Assembly (NCBI GenBank): GCA_035939775.1
Contig: DASZFO010000064.1
Location: forward strand, 1 to 64,000
Reading direction: 5' to 3'
From: Pirellulales bacterium
GTDB taxonomy: Bacteria > Planctomycetota > Planctomycetia > Pirellulales > DATAWG01
Length of the DNA: 64,000 bases
The translations under genes and the position numbers were made by a program. The stretch's first letter is position 1. Each line of letters begins with the position of its first letter. This document shows positions 50,942-60,000 of the stretch, one piece after another. Under the pieces are notes generated by a model. It did not search any database, was not told the DNA's origin, and was given only the letters and a program-made list of their open reading frames with translations.

Positions 50942-51607
50942 TCAATAATCATTTGGATCGATCGCCTTATCCCCCTGATAGTTGAAGAGCGCCTTGAGTG
51001 TCGTTTCACTAACCCCAGGGCGGAGCGTCCGCACCGGGCCGTCGCACATTTCTACAAGGATTCCGTCGGAACGAAAATGTCCCAACCCGCAACTTGGATG
51101 ATCCATATCGACATCCAGGTCGCTCGGCTTGGTCCAGATCACGGCTCGATCTTCGTCGGCTTCGACGAACATTATGGTCTTGCTGGCGTCGGCAATCTCT
51201 TTGATTCTCATCCGTTTCCCGCTGCCAAACAGCGTGCCATTGCCGACCGGTAAAAGATAGTTCGTTTTGCCGTCGCGCGGCCGATTGGGATTGGCAAACG
51301 CGGCAGGTATTCTCTCGATCAGCGCCTTATTGTGCTCGCCGTCCCACGGCTCATCCAAATGGAATTGTCTATGCAGATTCTTTTCCTCCATATATGGAAG
51401 AACTGCGACGCGCCAGCTCAACAGCGGCTTACCGTCCTTGTCTTCGATCGACCGCGGCGGAAATCCGCGCCAAATCGATTGATAATTCAGGAGCGCCAAC
51501 TTGATCACGAGCATGTTGTTTTTTGCCAAGGCGTTCGTAGCCGGACGCGACGCGCATCCCGCGATTGCCGGTCCAATCAATGTTCCCGCGCAGACACATG
51601 AGGCCAT
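50942..51607 (-). CDS. DUF1559-like lipoprotein
   Basis: A 221-residue protein sharing long similar tracts with the DUF1559 domain of the neighbouring gene (for example GKPLLSWRVAVLPYMEEKNL and LDEPWDGEHNKALIERIP). The N-terminus from ATG 51607 is a lipoprotein signal with lipobox AIAGC near residues 16-20, so Cys20 would be acylated. There is no prepilin motif. The closing part (RTLRPGVSETTLKALFNYQGDKAIDPND) matches the neighbour's end. The pair looks like a tandem duplication followed by divergence in size and targeting. The 231-bp region upstream shows nothing recognisable. Confidence 0.78.
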   Translation of the reverse strand: MASCVCAGTLIGPAIAGCASRPATNALAKNNMLVIKLALLNYQSIWRGFPPRSIEDKDGKPLLSWRVAVLPYMEEKNLHRQFHLDEPWDGEHNKALIERIPAAFANPNRPRDGKTNYLLPVGNGTLFGSGKRMRIKEIADASKTIMFVEADEDRAVIWTKPSDLDVDMDHPSCGLGHFRSDGILVEMCDGPVRTLRPGVSETTLKALFNYQGDKAIDPNDY

Positions 51608-51838
51608 CCAAATCCGAAGACGCGACAAGAGACCGCTCCCTTCCGAATGGATGCGAAAAGAAATGGTTGGACTCGACGAGTGTACCGGCAGCAACGGCGT
51701 TCAAGCTACCGCTGGCCGGCGGGCGTGTCAATAATTTCTGGAAATGGAACTCTCCGTACGTCTCGTCACATTGCATCCCAGCATATCGCAACGTCGGATT
51801 CTTTTGAGTTTAGCGGCGCCAGAAGTAATCCCGCCGCT

Positions 51839-52888
51839 TCACGCAAGCGCCGGCTGTTGCTGCGTGATGCAGTGAAATGCCCCCAGGCCCCAGACGAGAT
51901 CGATCGCCGGGAGCGGGCAGATTCGCCGATCGGGAAAGAGCTTCGCGAGCACCTCGACCGCGCGGCCATCGGTCGGGTCGCCGAATTGCGGCACGATCAC
52001 CAGCCCGTTGGCGATGTAGAAATTGCAATAGCTGGCGGGCAGCCGCTGCGCTTCATAGGAGAGCGGCCGCGGCATCGGCAGCGGAATCACCTCCAACGGC
52101 GCGCCGTCGGCATCGGTGAGCGACTTGAGACGCGCGAGATTGTCCTTGAGCGGCTCGTAGTTTTCGTCCTTGGGGTCCTCCTCGACCGCCGCGACGACCG
52201 TCTTCGGAGCGACGAATCGGGCCAGCTCGTCGATATGCCCGTCGGTGTCGTCGCCGACAATTCCGCCGCCGAGCCACAGCACCTTGCGGGCACCGAGATA
52301 GCCGGCTAGATAGCGTTCGATGTCGGCGCGGGAAAGCTGCGGATTGCGATTTGGGTTCAACAGACATTGCTCGGTGGTAAGAAACGTGCCGCGGCCATCG
52401 GTGTCGATCGCGCCCCCTTCGAATATGATCCGCGGCTTGTAACAGACGTGGCCGAGCTGGCGAGCGATGAGCCGCGGAATCACGTCATCGTTTTCATACG
52501 GCGGATACTTGCCGCCCCAGGCGTTGTAGCCCCAATCGACGAGCGCGGGCGGGGCGCTGGGCGGGCCGACGAGAAACGTCGGCCCGCTGTCGCGCAGCCA
52601 GGCGTCGTCGGTCGGGATGTCATACAGTTCGACGTTTGGCGCACCGGCGAGCATCACTTTCGCTTGAGCCTTTGCATGCCCGCCCGCCAGAACGCAGACT
52701 TTCTCGGCGGCGGCCAGCGTTCGCACCAGCCGCGCATAAAGCGCCGGGATCGGTTCGAACTTTCCCGGCCAGGACGCCAGCTTATGCGGCCAAGAGAGCC
52801 AGGTGGCGGCGTGCGGCTCCCACTCGGCCGGCATTCGATAGCCGAGCGCGGCAGGGGCGAGAGGAGAGAGGCCAGAGGAGACATTCAT
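51839..52888 (-). CDS. aguA: Agmatine deiminase
   Basis: A 349-residue enzyme of the peptidyl-arginine deiminase superfamily that hydrolyses agmatine to N-carbamoylputrescine and ammonia in putrescine synthesis. Motifs are MPAEWEPHAATWLSWPH near the start, DDAWLRDSGPTFLV, FEGGAIDTDGRGTFLTTEQCLLNPNRN, GIVGDDTDGHIDELARF (catalytic His/Asp), and the C-terminal GLGAFHCITQQQPA with the catalytic Cys. The gene for the next step, aguB, lies 642 bp upstream on the same strand, beyond an inserted toxin-antitoxin pair. Confidence 0.93.
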   Translation of the reverse strand: MNVSSGLSPLAPAALGYRMPAEWEPHAATWLSWPHKLASWPGKFEPIPALYARLVRTLAAAEKVCVLAGGHAKAQAKVMLAGAPNVELYDIPTDDAWLRDSGPTFLVGPPSAPPALVDWGYNAWGGKYPPYENDDVIPRLIARQLGHVCYKPRIIFEGGAIDTDGRGTFLTTEQCLLNPNRNPQLSRADIERYLAGYLGARKVLWLGGGIVGDDTDGHIDELARFVAPKTVVAAVEEDPKDENYEPLKDNLARLKSLTDADGAPLEVIPLPMPRPLSYEAQRLPASYCNFYIANGLVIVPQFGDPTDGRAVEVLAKLFPDRRICPLPAIDLVWGLGAFHCITQQQPALA

Positions 52889-53013
52889 TGGTCTGAGGGC
52901 GGTCAGATTAGGACAAATTGGTTTTCAACTCGCGTTGGTAGGTGGATCGATTGTCGAGTATGATACTTGTTGAGAGAGGTTTCTTTCAAAACCCCGTATT
53001 CGAGCCGCCCGCC

Positions 53014-53253
53014 ATGACGAAGGTAGTCATCGATAAGTCAATTCGATCAACGTTCAGCAATTTGGGGGAACAGATCGAATTGTGCGACGAAACGGGCCGC
53101 ACCCTCGGCTATTTTCTGCCTGCGGAGTTGCACCGGCAGTTGCTTCGCGCCTGGGCGGAAACGCAAATCTCTGACGAGGAATTGGAACGCCGGCGCAATG
53201 AGCCGGGTGGACGAACTCTCGATGAGATTTGGAGCCGCCTGAAGGGAAAATGA
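53014..53253 (+). CDS. Putative antitoxin
   Basis: A 79-residue protein starting MTKVVIDKSIRSTF. It has a short strand-rich N-terminus (EQIELCDETGRTLGYFLP) and a helical, acidic C-terminus with the signature DEELERRRNEPGGRTLDEIWSRL, common in antitoxins paired with ParE/RelE toxins in planctomycetes and cyanobacteria. Its stop overlaps the toxin start by ATGA. ATG 53014 fits the conserved-looking start; an ATG 72 nt upstream is unlikely. Confidence 0.68.
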   Translation: MTKVVIDKSIRSTFSNLGEQIELCDETGRTLGYFLPAELHRQLLRAWAETQISDEELERRRNEPGGRTLDEIWSRLKGK

Positions 53254-53528
53254 ATTGGTCGGCTCTTTGGAAATCCTCGGCCGAAACGGAATTGGCGCGC
53301 CTTTGGACCGAATCGAACGATCGCGAAGCAATCACTCGCGCAGCCGATCGAATCGATGCAGCCCTTCGCACTAATCCGATGTCGCAAGGCGAATCTCGTT
53401 CTGGCCGAACGCGAATCATGTTTGAGCCGCATCTCGCGGTCCTGTTCGATGTATATCCAGAAGAGCAATTAGTCTATGTCTTGGCCGTACAACTCGTCGG
53501 AGCGCAGTCGGGGCCGAAGGATGAATGA
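53250..53528 (+). CDS. ParE/RelE-like putative toxin
   Basis: A 92-residue protein with the ParE/RelE pattern: ARLWTESNDREAITRAADRIDAALRTNP (two helices with a basic patch), GESRSGRTRIMFEPHLAVLFDVYPEEQLVYVLAVQ (beta strands). It is translationally coupled to the antitoxin gene upstream. Its stop at 53528 is 2 bp from the aguB stop (convergent). Activity cannot be proven from sequence; the GESR-x-G-x-R element is typical. Confidence 0.68.
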   Translation: MNWSALWKSSAETELARLWTESNDREAITRAADRIDAALRTNPMSQGESRSGRTRIMFEPHLAVLFDVYPEEQLVYVLAVQLVGAQSGPKDE

Positions 53529-53530
53529 CG

Positions 53531-54430
53531 TCAGTCCAAGTAACGTCGGGTGAGATCGCCATAGGCGTCGATGCGGCGGTCGCGGAGAAAAGGCCAATGG
53601 GTGCGCACAGCGTCGAGCCGGGCCAGATCGCATTCGACCAGCAGCGTCTCCTCGGCGTCGTGCGATGCCCGAGCCAGCACGTTGCCATTTGGATCGCAAA
53701 CGAACGATCCGCCCCAAAACTCGATCCCACCCTCAGTCCCGACCCGATTCGCGGCCGCTACAAACAGGCCGTTGGCGATCGCGTGGCTCCGCATCATCGT
53801 CTCCCAGGCGGAATGCTGGCTCGCGCCGAACTCCGCCTTCTCGTCGGCTAGCCAGCCGATCGCCGTCGGATAGAAAATAATCTTTGCCCCGGCCAGCGCC
53901 GTGAGCCGCGCCGCCTCGGGATACCATTGGTCCCAGCAGACACAGGCGCCAATCGGGCCGAATCGCGTCGTAAAACTTCGAAATCCCAGATCGCCGGGCG
54001 TGAAATAGAATTTCTCGTAATAAAGCGGATCGTCGGGGATGTGCATCTTGCGATAGATGCCCGCCAGGCTGCCGTCGGCGTCGAACAGGACGGCCGTGTT
54101 GTGGTATAGCCCCGGGGCGCGCCGCTCAAAGAGCGAGCCCACGATCGCGACTCCGTGCTCGCGCGCCGCCGCGGCCAAGAGATCGCTCGTTGGGCCGGGG
54201 ATCGACTCGGCTTCGTCGAATCGGCGATGGTCCTCGCTCTGGCAGGGATAGAGTCCGGCGAAGAGTTCCTGAAGGCAGACGACGTTCGCACCGGCCGCCG
54301 CGGCTTGTGCAATCCGGTCGAGAGCTTTTTCGACGTTCGCATGCTTCGGCGCCACGCAGCTCATTTGCACGAGCGCGACCGTCACGCGCTCCGGCGAAGG
54401 GTTCGAGCTTGCTGTGGGTTTGGCGTTCAT
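53531..54430 (-). CDS. aguB: N-carbamoylputrescine amidase
   Basis: A 299-residue nitrilase-superfamily enzyme that turns N-carbamoylputrescine into putrescine, CO2 and ammonia. The catalytic triad is visible: Glu in VVCLQELFAGLYPCQ, Lys in YRKMHIPDDPLYYEKFYFTPGD, and Cys in IGACVCWDQWYPEAAR. The DDP-x-YYEKFYF-x-PGD stretch is the AguB hallmark. ATG 54430 is used; a longer upstream frame runs through a repeat. Together with aguA it completes the arginine-decarboxylase route to putrescine. Confidence 0.92.
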   Translation of the reverse strand: MNAKPTASSNPSPERVTVALVQMSCVAPKHANVEKALDRIAQAAAAGANVVCLQELFAGLYPCQSEDHRRFDEAESIPGPTSDLLAAAAREHGVAIVGSLFERRAPGLYHNTAVLFDADGSLAGIYRKMHIPDDPLYYEKFYFTPGDLGFRSFTTRFGPIGACVCWDQWYPEAARLTALAGAKIIFYPTAIGWLADEKAEFGASQHSAWETMMRSHAIANGLFVAAANRVGTEGGIEFWGGSFVCDPNGNVLARASHDAEETLLVECDLARLDAVRTHWPFLRDRRIDAYGDLTRRYLD

Positions 54431-54460
54431 CGAATCCGGGGATACAATCGGGAATCTGCC

Positions 54461-54523
54461 AGATCGCCTAACAAATCCGGCGGGGAGAAGGGGACAGTCC
54501 CCGCCGGATTTGTTAGGCGATCT
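54461..54523. repeat. GGGGACTGTCCCC element F, perfect 25-bp inverted repeat
   Basis: The 63-bp element has perfect 25-bp arms (starting AGATCGCCTAACAAATCC and ending with its complement) around AGAAGGGGACAGT, with a single core GGGGACAGTCCCC. It lies in the divergent gap between aguB and galK. Its ends define the GCCTAACAAATCCGGC subtype, shared with element G. Confidence 0.9.
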
Positions 54524-54593
54524 AAGGGGGCAGGCCATTCTATTCGACGCCGTGCAGCCGTCAAGGAAATGCATTGATTAGGACGAGGGAGAA

Positions 54594-55802
54594 TTGACGA
54601 ATTCAGCCTCAGAAAATCACTCGCTCGATGAACTCGCGCGAGATGTGGCCGCGCGGTTTGCCGAGCGATTTCGGCGACCACCGCGTTGGATCGCCGCCGC
54701 GCCGGGGCGGGTAAACCTGATCGGCGAGCACGTCGATTATAACGGGGGCTTCGTCTTGCCAATGGCGATCGAGCGGTTCACCGTGATCGCTGCCGACGCC
54801 GCGCCGGAGCATTCGGGCGAAATCCGGCTGGCCAGCGCGGATTTCCAAGAGGAAACCACATTCCGTTTGCATTCCCAAATGACGCCCGGCGCGCCGCCGT
54901 GGTCCAATTATGTGCGCGGCGTGCTGGCCGGCTGTTTGGCGCGGGGATTCGCGATTCCTGGCTTGGATGCGCTCGTGGCGTCGACTGTGCCGATCGGCGG
55001 AGGGCTTTCGAGCAGCGCGGCCTTGGAAGTGGCCACCGCGACGCTTGCCGAAGCGATCGCCGGCGAGTCGCTCGAAACGGCGGCCAAGGCCCTGCTGTGC
55101 CAGCGGGCCGAGCACGAATTCGCCGGCGTGCCGTGCGGAATCATGGACCAGTTCATCGTCGCCGGCGCCCGCCACGATCATGCGATGCTGCTCGATTGCC
55201 GCTCGATGGAGTTCGAGTTCGTTCCGTTTGCGAAGCATGCAGTGACGGTGCTTACAATCAATAGCCACGTGAGGCATTCGCTGGCCGGCGGCGAATACGG
55301 GAAGCGGCGCGCGGAGTGCGAAACGGCGGCCCGGATTCTCGGGATGCCGACGTTGCGCGAGGCGACGCTAGACGACTTGAACCGCCGGCGCAACGAACTC
55401 GGCCCGGAAATCTTCCGCCGCGCGCGGCACGTAGTCGGCGAGATCGAGCGAACGACGGCGGCAGCCCGAGCGATCGCCGCGGAGGATTGGCCCGCGGTGG
55501 GCGCGGCGATGTACGCCAGTCATGCATCATTGCGCGACGATTTCGAGGTAAGCTGCGATGAATTGAACCTGCTGGTCGATTTTGCCGCTGCACTTGGACC
55601 GGAGCGAGGAGTGCTTGGATCGCGGATGACGGGCGGCGGCTTCGGCGGCTGCACGGTAAGCCTCGTGCGAGCGGACGCAGTGGATGCCGTGGCCCGTTCG
55701 ATCGGCCAATCTTACCGCGAGCAAACGGGCATCGAGGCCACGAGTTTCTCGACGCGCCCCGCCGGAGGAGCGCGAGTCTTGCCGTTGACTCACGGAAGCT
55801 GA
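54594..55802 (+). CDS. galK: Galactokinase
   Basis: A 402-residue GHMP kinase that phosphorylates galactose at C1. Motif 1 is APGRVNLIGEHVDYNGGFVLPMAIE, motif 2 VPIGGGLSSSAALEVA (ATP loop), motif 3 GSRMTGGGFGGCTVSLV near the C-terminus, and CGIMDQFIVAGARHDHAMLLDCRS contains the catalytic Asp. TTG 54594 is the probable start, 4-5 nt after GAGGGAG. It converges on galE, the epimerase of the same Leloir pathway, so both are neighbours but not an operon. Confidence 0.95.
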   Translation: MTNSASENHSLDELARDVAARFAERFRRPPRWIAAAPGRVNLIGEHVDYNGGFVLPMAIERFTVIAADAAPEHSGEIRLASADFQEETTFRLHSQMTPGAPPWSNYVRGVLAGCLARGFAIPGLDALVASTVPIGGGLSSSAALEVATATLAEAIAGESLETAAKALLCQRAEHEFAGVPCGIMDQFIVAGARHDHAMLLDCRSMEFEFVPFAKHAVTVLTINSHVRHSLAGGEYGKRRAECETAARILGMPTLREATLDDLNRRRNELGPEIFRRARHVVGEIERTTAAARAIAAEDWPAVGAAMYASHASLRDDFEVSCDELNLLVDFAAALGPERGVLGSRMTGGGFGGCTVSLVRADAVDAVARSIGQSYREQTGIEATSFSTRPAGGARVLPLTHGS

Positions 55803-55828
55803 ATCGTCGGAATTCAGCGCAGGGGCAT

Positions 55829-55848
55829 CGGAATTCTTGCGAATTCCG
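55829..55848. repeat. CGGAATTC/GAATTCCG hairpin between galK and galE
   Basis: A perfect 8-bp stem with a TTGC loop lies in the 46-bp convergent gap. Related sequence (GAATTCTTGCG and GTAGCGGAATTC) occurs at 24517-24573. It may help end both transcripts, although T-runs are missing. Confidence 0.6.
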
Positions 55849-56856
55849 CTACTTGTCTCTTGCCACTTGTCCGTTGCCACTTCGTCCGTATCCGTCGGGA
55901 TGTCGCCGGTGCCAAGCCCAGGCCGTCTCGACAATCTGCTCGAGCTTCGGATAGCGCGGATGCCAGCCGAGTTCGCGGCGAATCTTGTCGCTGCCCGCCA
56001 CGAGCACCGCCGGGTCGCCGGGCCGCCGCGGACCGGTCCGAGCGGGAATGGGATGCCCCGTGATCCGCCGAGCCGTTTCGATCACCTGGCGAACGCTGAA
56101 GCCCTGGCCGTTCCCTAGATTATAGACGCGGCTGCCGCCATCGAGCGCCCGCAGCGCCAGGACGTGGGCCTGGGCCAGATCGACCACGTGGATATAGTCG
56201 CGCACGCAAGTGCCGTCCGGCGTGGCATAATCGTCGCCGAAGATGGTGACGTCCTTTCTCTGTCCGAGGGCGACTTGCAGCACGATCGGGATCAAGTGCA
56301 ATTCCGGATGATGATCTTCCCCGCGATCGGCGCTCGCGCCCGCGGCGTTGAAATATCGCAGGGCGGCATAGCGCAACCCTTGAACTCGATCGAGCCAGTA
56401 GAGCATCCGCTCGAGAATATGTTTCGATTCGCCATACGGGCTGCCCGGCACGATCCGCTCGTCCTCGGCGATCGGAATCCGCTCCGGCGCGTCAAACAGG
56501 TTCGCCGTCGACGAAAGGATGAAGCGCCGTACGCCGTGCTCGCTCATGCTCTGGAGCAGGTTAAGCCCGCCAACGACATTCGCACCGAGATACAAGAACG
56601 GCTGCTGCATCGATTCGCCGACCAGCGTGTGGGACGCGAAGTGCATCACGGCGTCGGGGCGATGCTCGGCCAGCGCGGCATCAATTGCAGCTCGCTCGGT
56701 CAAATCTCCCTCGACGAATGTGGCCCGCGGATGCACGGCGGCGCGATGCCCTTGCGACAGATTGTCGAACACGACGACCGATTCGCCGTCGGCGATGAGC
56801 TGCTCAACGACAACGCTGCCGATATACCCGGCCCCGCCGGTGACGAGGATTTTCAT
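55849..56856 (-). CDS. galE: UDP-glucose 4-epimerase
   Basis: A 335-residue extended SDR that interconverts UDP-galactose and UDP-glucose using bound NAD. The NAD motif is TGGAGYIGS at residues 6-14, followed by [31 protein letters not shown], and the catalytic YGESK with [32 protein letters not shown] and [15 protein letters not shown], all specific to GalE. The usual SSSA-x-VYG segment reads [15 protein letters not shown]. Length and motifs support an active enzyme. It is convergent with galK. Confidence 0.94.
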   Translation of the reverse strand: MKILVTGGAGYIGSVVVEQLIADGESVVVFDNLSQGHRAAVHPRATFVEGDLTERAAIDAALAEHRPDAVMHFASHTLVGESMQQPFLYLGANVVGGLNLLQSMSEHGVRRFILSSTANLFDAPERIPIAEDERIVPGSPYGESKHILERMLYWLDRVQGLRYAALRYFNAAGASADRGEDHHPELHLIPIVLQVALGQRKDVTIFGDDYATPDGTCVRDYIHVVDLAQAHVLALRALDGGSRVYNLGNGQGFSVRQVIETARRITGHPIPARTGPRRPGDPAVLVAGSDKIRRELGWHPRYPKLEQIVETAWAWHRRHPDGYGRSGNGQVARDK

Positions 56857-56960
56857 GGTCCGATCGAGCTGGCAACTGGTTGTGTCATCACGTTCCGGTC
56901 ATAATAGTTTCCGCGATTCCCGGCGCACAGAGCATCGGGACCAGAGAATTCAAGGTTTTG

Positions 56961-57078
56961 AGCGCCTAACAAATCCGGCTGGGAGAAGGGGACGGTCCCC
57001 GTTTTGCTCCGCCGACCATCGCCGCGATGGTGCCCGCGCAAAAGGCGGACAGTCCCCGCCGGATTTGTTAGGCGCTCT
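56961..57078. repeat. GGGGACTGTCCCC element G, intergenic
   Basis: A 118-bp element with perfect 20-bp arms (GAGCGCCTAACAAATCCGGC and complement at 57059-57078), cores GGGGACGGTCCCC and a degenerate GCGGACAGTCCCC, and an inner ATCGCCGCGATGG hairpin. It lies just upstream of the glutaminase-M28 fusion gene, ending 17 bp before its start. Confidence 0.88.
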
Positions 57079-57095
57079 TAGCAAGGAAAGACCCT

Positions 57096-60000
57096 GTGTC
57101 CATGCACAAGAACTCAACAACTCTTTCGACGTCCATCGCACTTCTTCTTGCCAATCTAACGTTTTTGCTGCAAGCGAACGTTATTCGCGGCGAATCCGCT
57201 CCGCGCGACGGCGCGTTTCGCCCGCCGGCCGTGCCGCTGGTCACGAGCGATCCCTATCTGAGCATCTGGTCGGAGGCCGACCGACTCACCGACGACGTCA
57301 CTCGGCATTGGACTCACCGCGGCCACCCGCTGGTGAGCCTGATTCGCGTCGACGGCAAAGCCTACCGTCTGATGGGCAATGATCCGAAGGAAGTGCCAGC
57401 CCTACCGCAAGTCGGCCTGCAAGTCTTGCCGACTCGTTCGATCTACGACTTCGACGACGGCCACGTTCACGTAACCTTGACGTTCATGACCCCCGCGTTG
57501 CCGCAGGCTCTTGACGTGTTGGCGCGTCCCGTGACCTATTTCACCTGGTCGGTTCGCTCGATCGATGGCGCGAGCCATGCGGTGGCGATTTACGACAGCA
57601 CGAGTTCACTATTGTCGGTGAATAGTCCCGACCAGAAGGTCGAATGGTCGCGCGAAACCGCCGGCTCGCTGACGTCACTTCGCGTGGGCACGGTCGCTCA
57701 AACGCTCTTGGCGCCCGCCGGCGACGACACGCGGATCGATTGGGGCTATGCCTACGTGGCGGCGCCGCAGGCCGATTCAAGCGCCGCGATCGGTGGCAAC
57801 GGCGCGCTGCTCAATACTTTCATCGCGGAAGGCAAGTTGCCCGCGACTGACGACTCGCGCATGCCCCGCGCCGCGGCAGACGATCAACCGGTGCTGGCGT
57901 TCTCGTTCGATCTTGGCAAAGTCGGCGCGGAGCCGGTCTTGCGTCACTTGAGCGTGGCCTACGACGAGGTCTTTTCGATCAAGCTTCTCGGACAGAAGCT
58001 GCGGCCATATTGGCGCAGAAATGGGGCGTCGGCCGCGGACCTGTTGCAATTCGCCGAACGCGATTATGCGGGCTTGATCGACCGCTGCGAAAAATTCGAT
58101 CGCGAGTTGATGGCCGATCTGACGAAAGTCGGCGGTGCGCGATATGCCCAAATCGCCGCGCTGGCGTACCGTCAGAGCCTGGCGGGCTGCGGGCTGGCGG
58201 CCGACGCGAACAAGCAGCCGTTGTTGTTCACTAAAGAGAACACGAGCAATGGCTGCATTGCGACCGTCGATGTGATTTATCCCGCCGCGCCGCAGTTTCT
58301 GTTGATGGGTCCGACGTATGCCAAGGCCCTGGTGGCGCCGGCGCTGGTTTACAGTGCTTCGCCACAATGGAAGTTTCCCTTTGCTCCTCACGACCTGGGG
58401 ACTTATCCGCAGGCCAAAGGGCAGGACTACGGCGGCGGTGAGAATCCCGGCAACGAAGCCGACAAAATGCCGGTCGAAGAGAGCGCGAACATGATTTTGT
58501 TGTGCGACGCGATTGCCAAGATGGACGGCAACGCGGATTTCGCCTCGCGCTGGTGGCCGCAGCTTACGCAATGGGTCGACTATCTGGTGAAGCACGGAAT
58601 CGACCCGGAGAACCAGCTTTGCACCGATGATTTCATGGGGCACTTGGCGCGCAACGCGAATCTCTCGGTGAAGGCCATATTGGGAATCGCCGCCTATGCC
58701 GATTTGTGCCGCCTTCGCGGCGAGGCGGCCGCCGCGGAAAAACATATTAAATTGGCCAAGGAGGGCGCTGCATTTTGGATAAAAACGGCCGCCGACGGCA
58801 ACCACTCCCGCATTGCCTTCGACAAGGCCAACACCTGGAGCCAGAAATACAATCTCGTATGGGACAAGTTGCTCGGATTGAACGTGTTTCCCGCGAAGGT
58901 CGCGGCCGACGAGGTGGCTTATTATAAGACGAAGATTCAGCCGTTCGGGGTGCCGCTCGATTCGCGCACCCATCTGACGAAGACCGATTGGTCCCTCTGG
59001 TGCGCGACTTTGGCCGACAATCGGGCCGATTTCGAAACGATGGTCTCGCCGATCTACGACTATCTCAATCGCACCACGGCCCGCATGCCGTTTGTCGATT
59101 CCTATATCACCGACAACGCGGCCAGCGACGGGATGCATGCGCGGCCAGTGATCGGCGGCGTGTTCATCACGATGCTTTCCGACCCCGAAATCTGGAAGAA
59201 ATGGTCGGACCGCGATCAGGCCAAGGCCGGCAATTGGGCCGCTGCACCCACGCCGCCGCGGATCACGGAAGTCGTTCCGACCTCGCGGCAGCGCGGAATC
59301 GAATGGCGCTACTCGCTCGAGAAGCCGGCGGGCGATTGGACGAAGCCGGGCTTCGACGATAGCCATTGGCAGAGCGGCCCCGGCGGGTTCGGCACTCACG
59401 GAACGCCCAACGCCGTAGTGGGCACCGTCTGGAACACCGCCGATATTTGGCTCCGCCGCGAAGCCAGTCTGCCCGAGAACGCCGACGTCGGCCATCTCCA
59501 ACTCCTCGTCTATCACGACGAAGACGTCGAGATTTATATCGATGGGGTGCTGGCCGGCAGCGAGGCCGGGTTCGTCAACTCCTACGATCCGATGGACATC
59601 AGCTCCGCGGCGAAGAAGCTGCTCAAGCCGGGCCAAAAGTTCACGCTCGCTGTCCACTGCCATCAGACGGTCGGCGGTCAAGGCGTGGACGTGGGCTTGG
59701 TGGAGGTTGCCGAGGCAGATTCTGCTGCTGCACCGGCCGCGTCGGCTGCGGCGACCGCCCCCTCGACTTCGTCCGACGCTCCCGCCCGCTCCGGATTTCG
59801 AGCGCGAGAGCGCGAGGTCGTCGATCCGGTGATCGTCAAGATCCGCGACGAAGGATTGAATCATTCGCAAGTCATGGCGACTTTGGATTACCTTTGCGAT
59901 GTTATCGGCCAACGACTCACCGGTTCACCCAATGCCAAACGGGCTAACGACTGGACGCGCGGAAAACTGGCCGGCTGGGGTCTGACGAGCGCTCGTTTGG

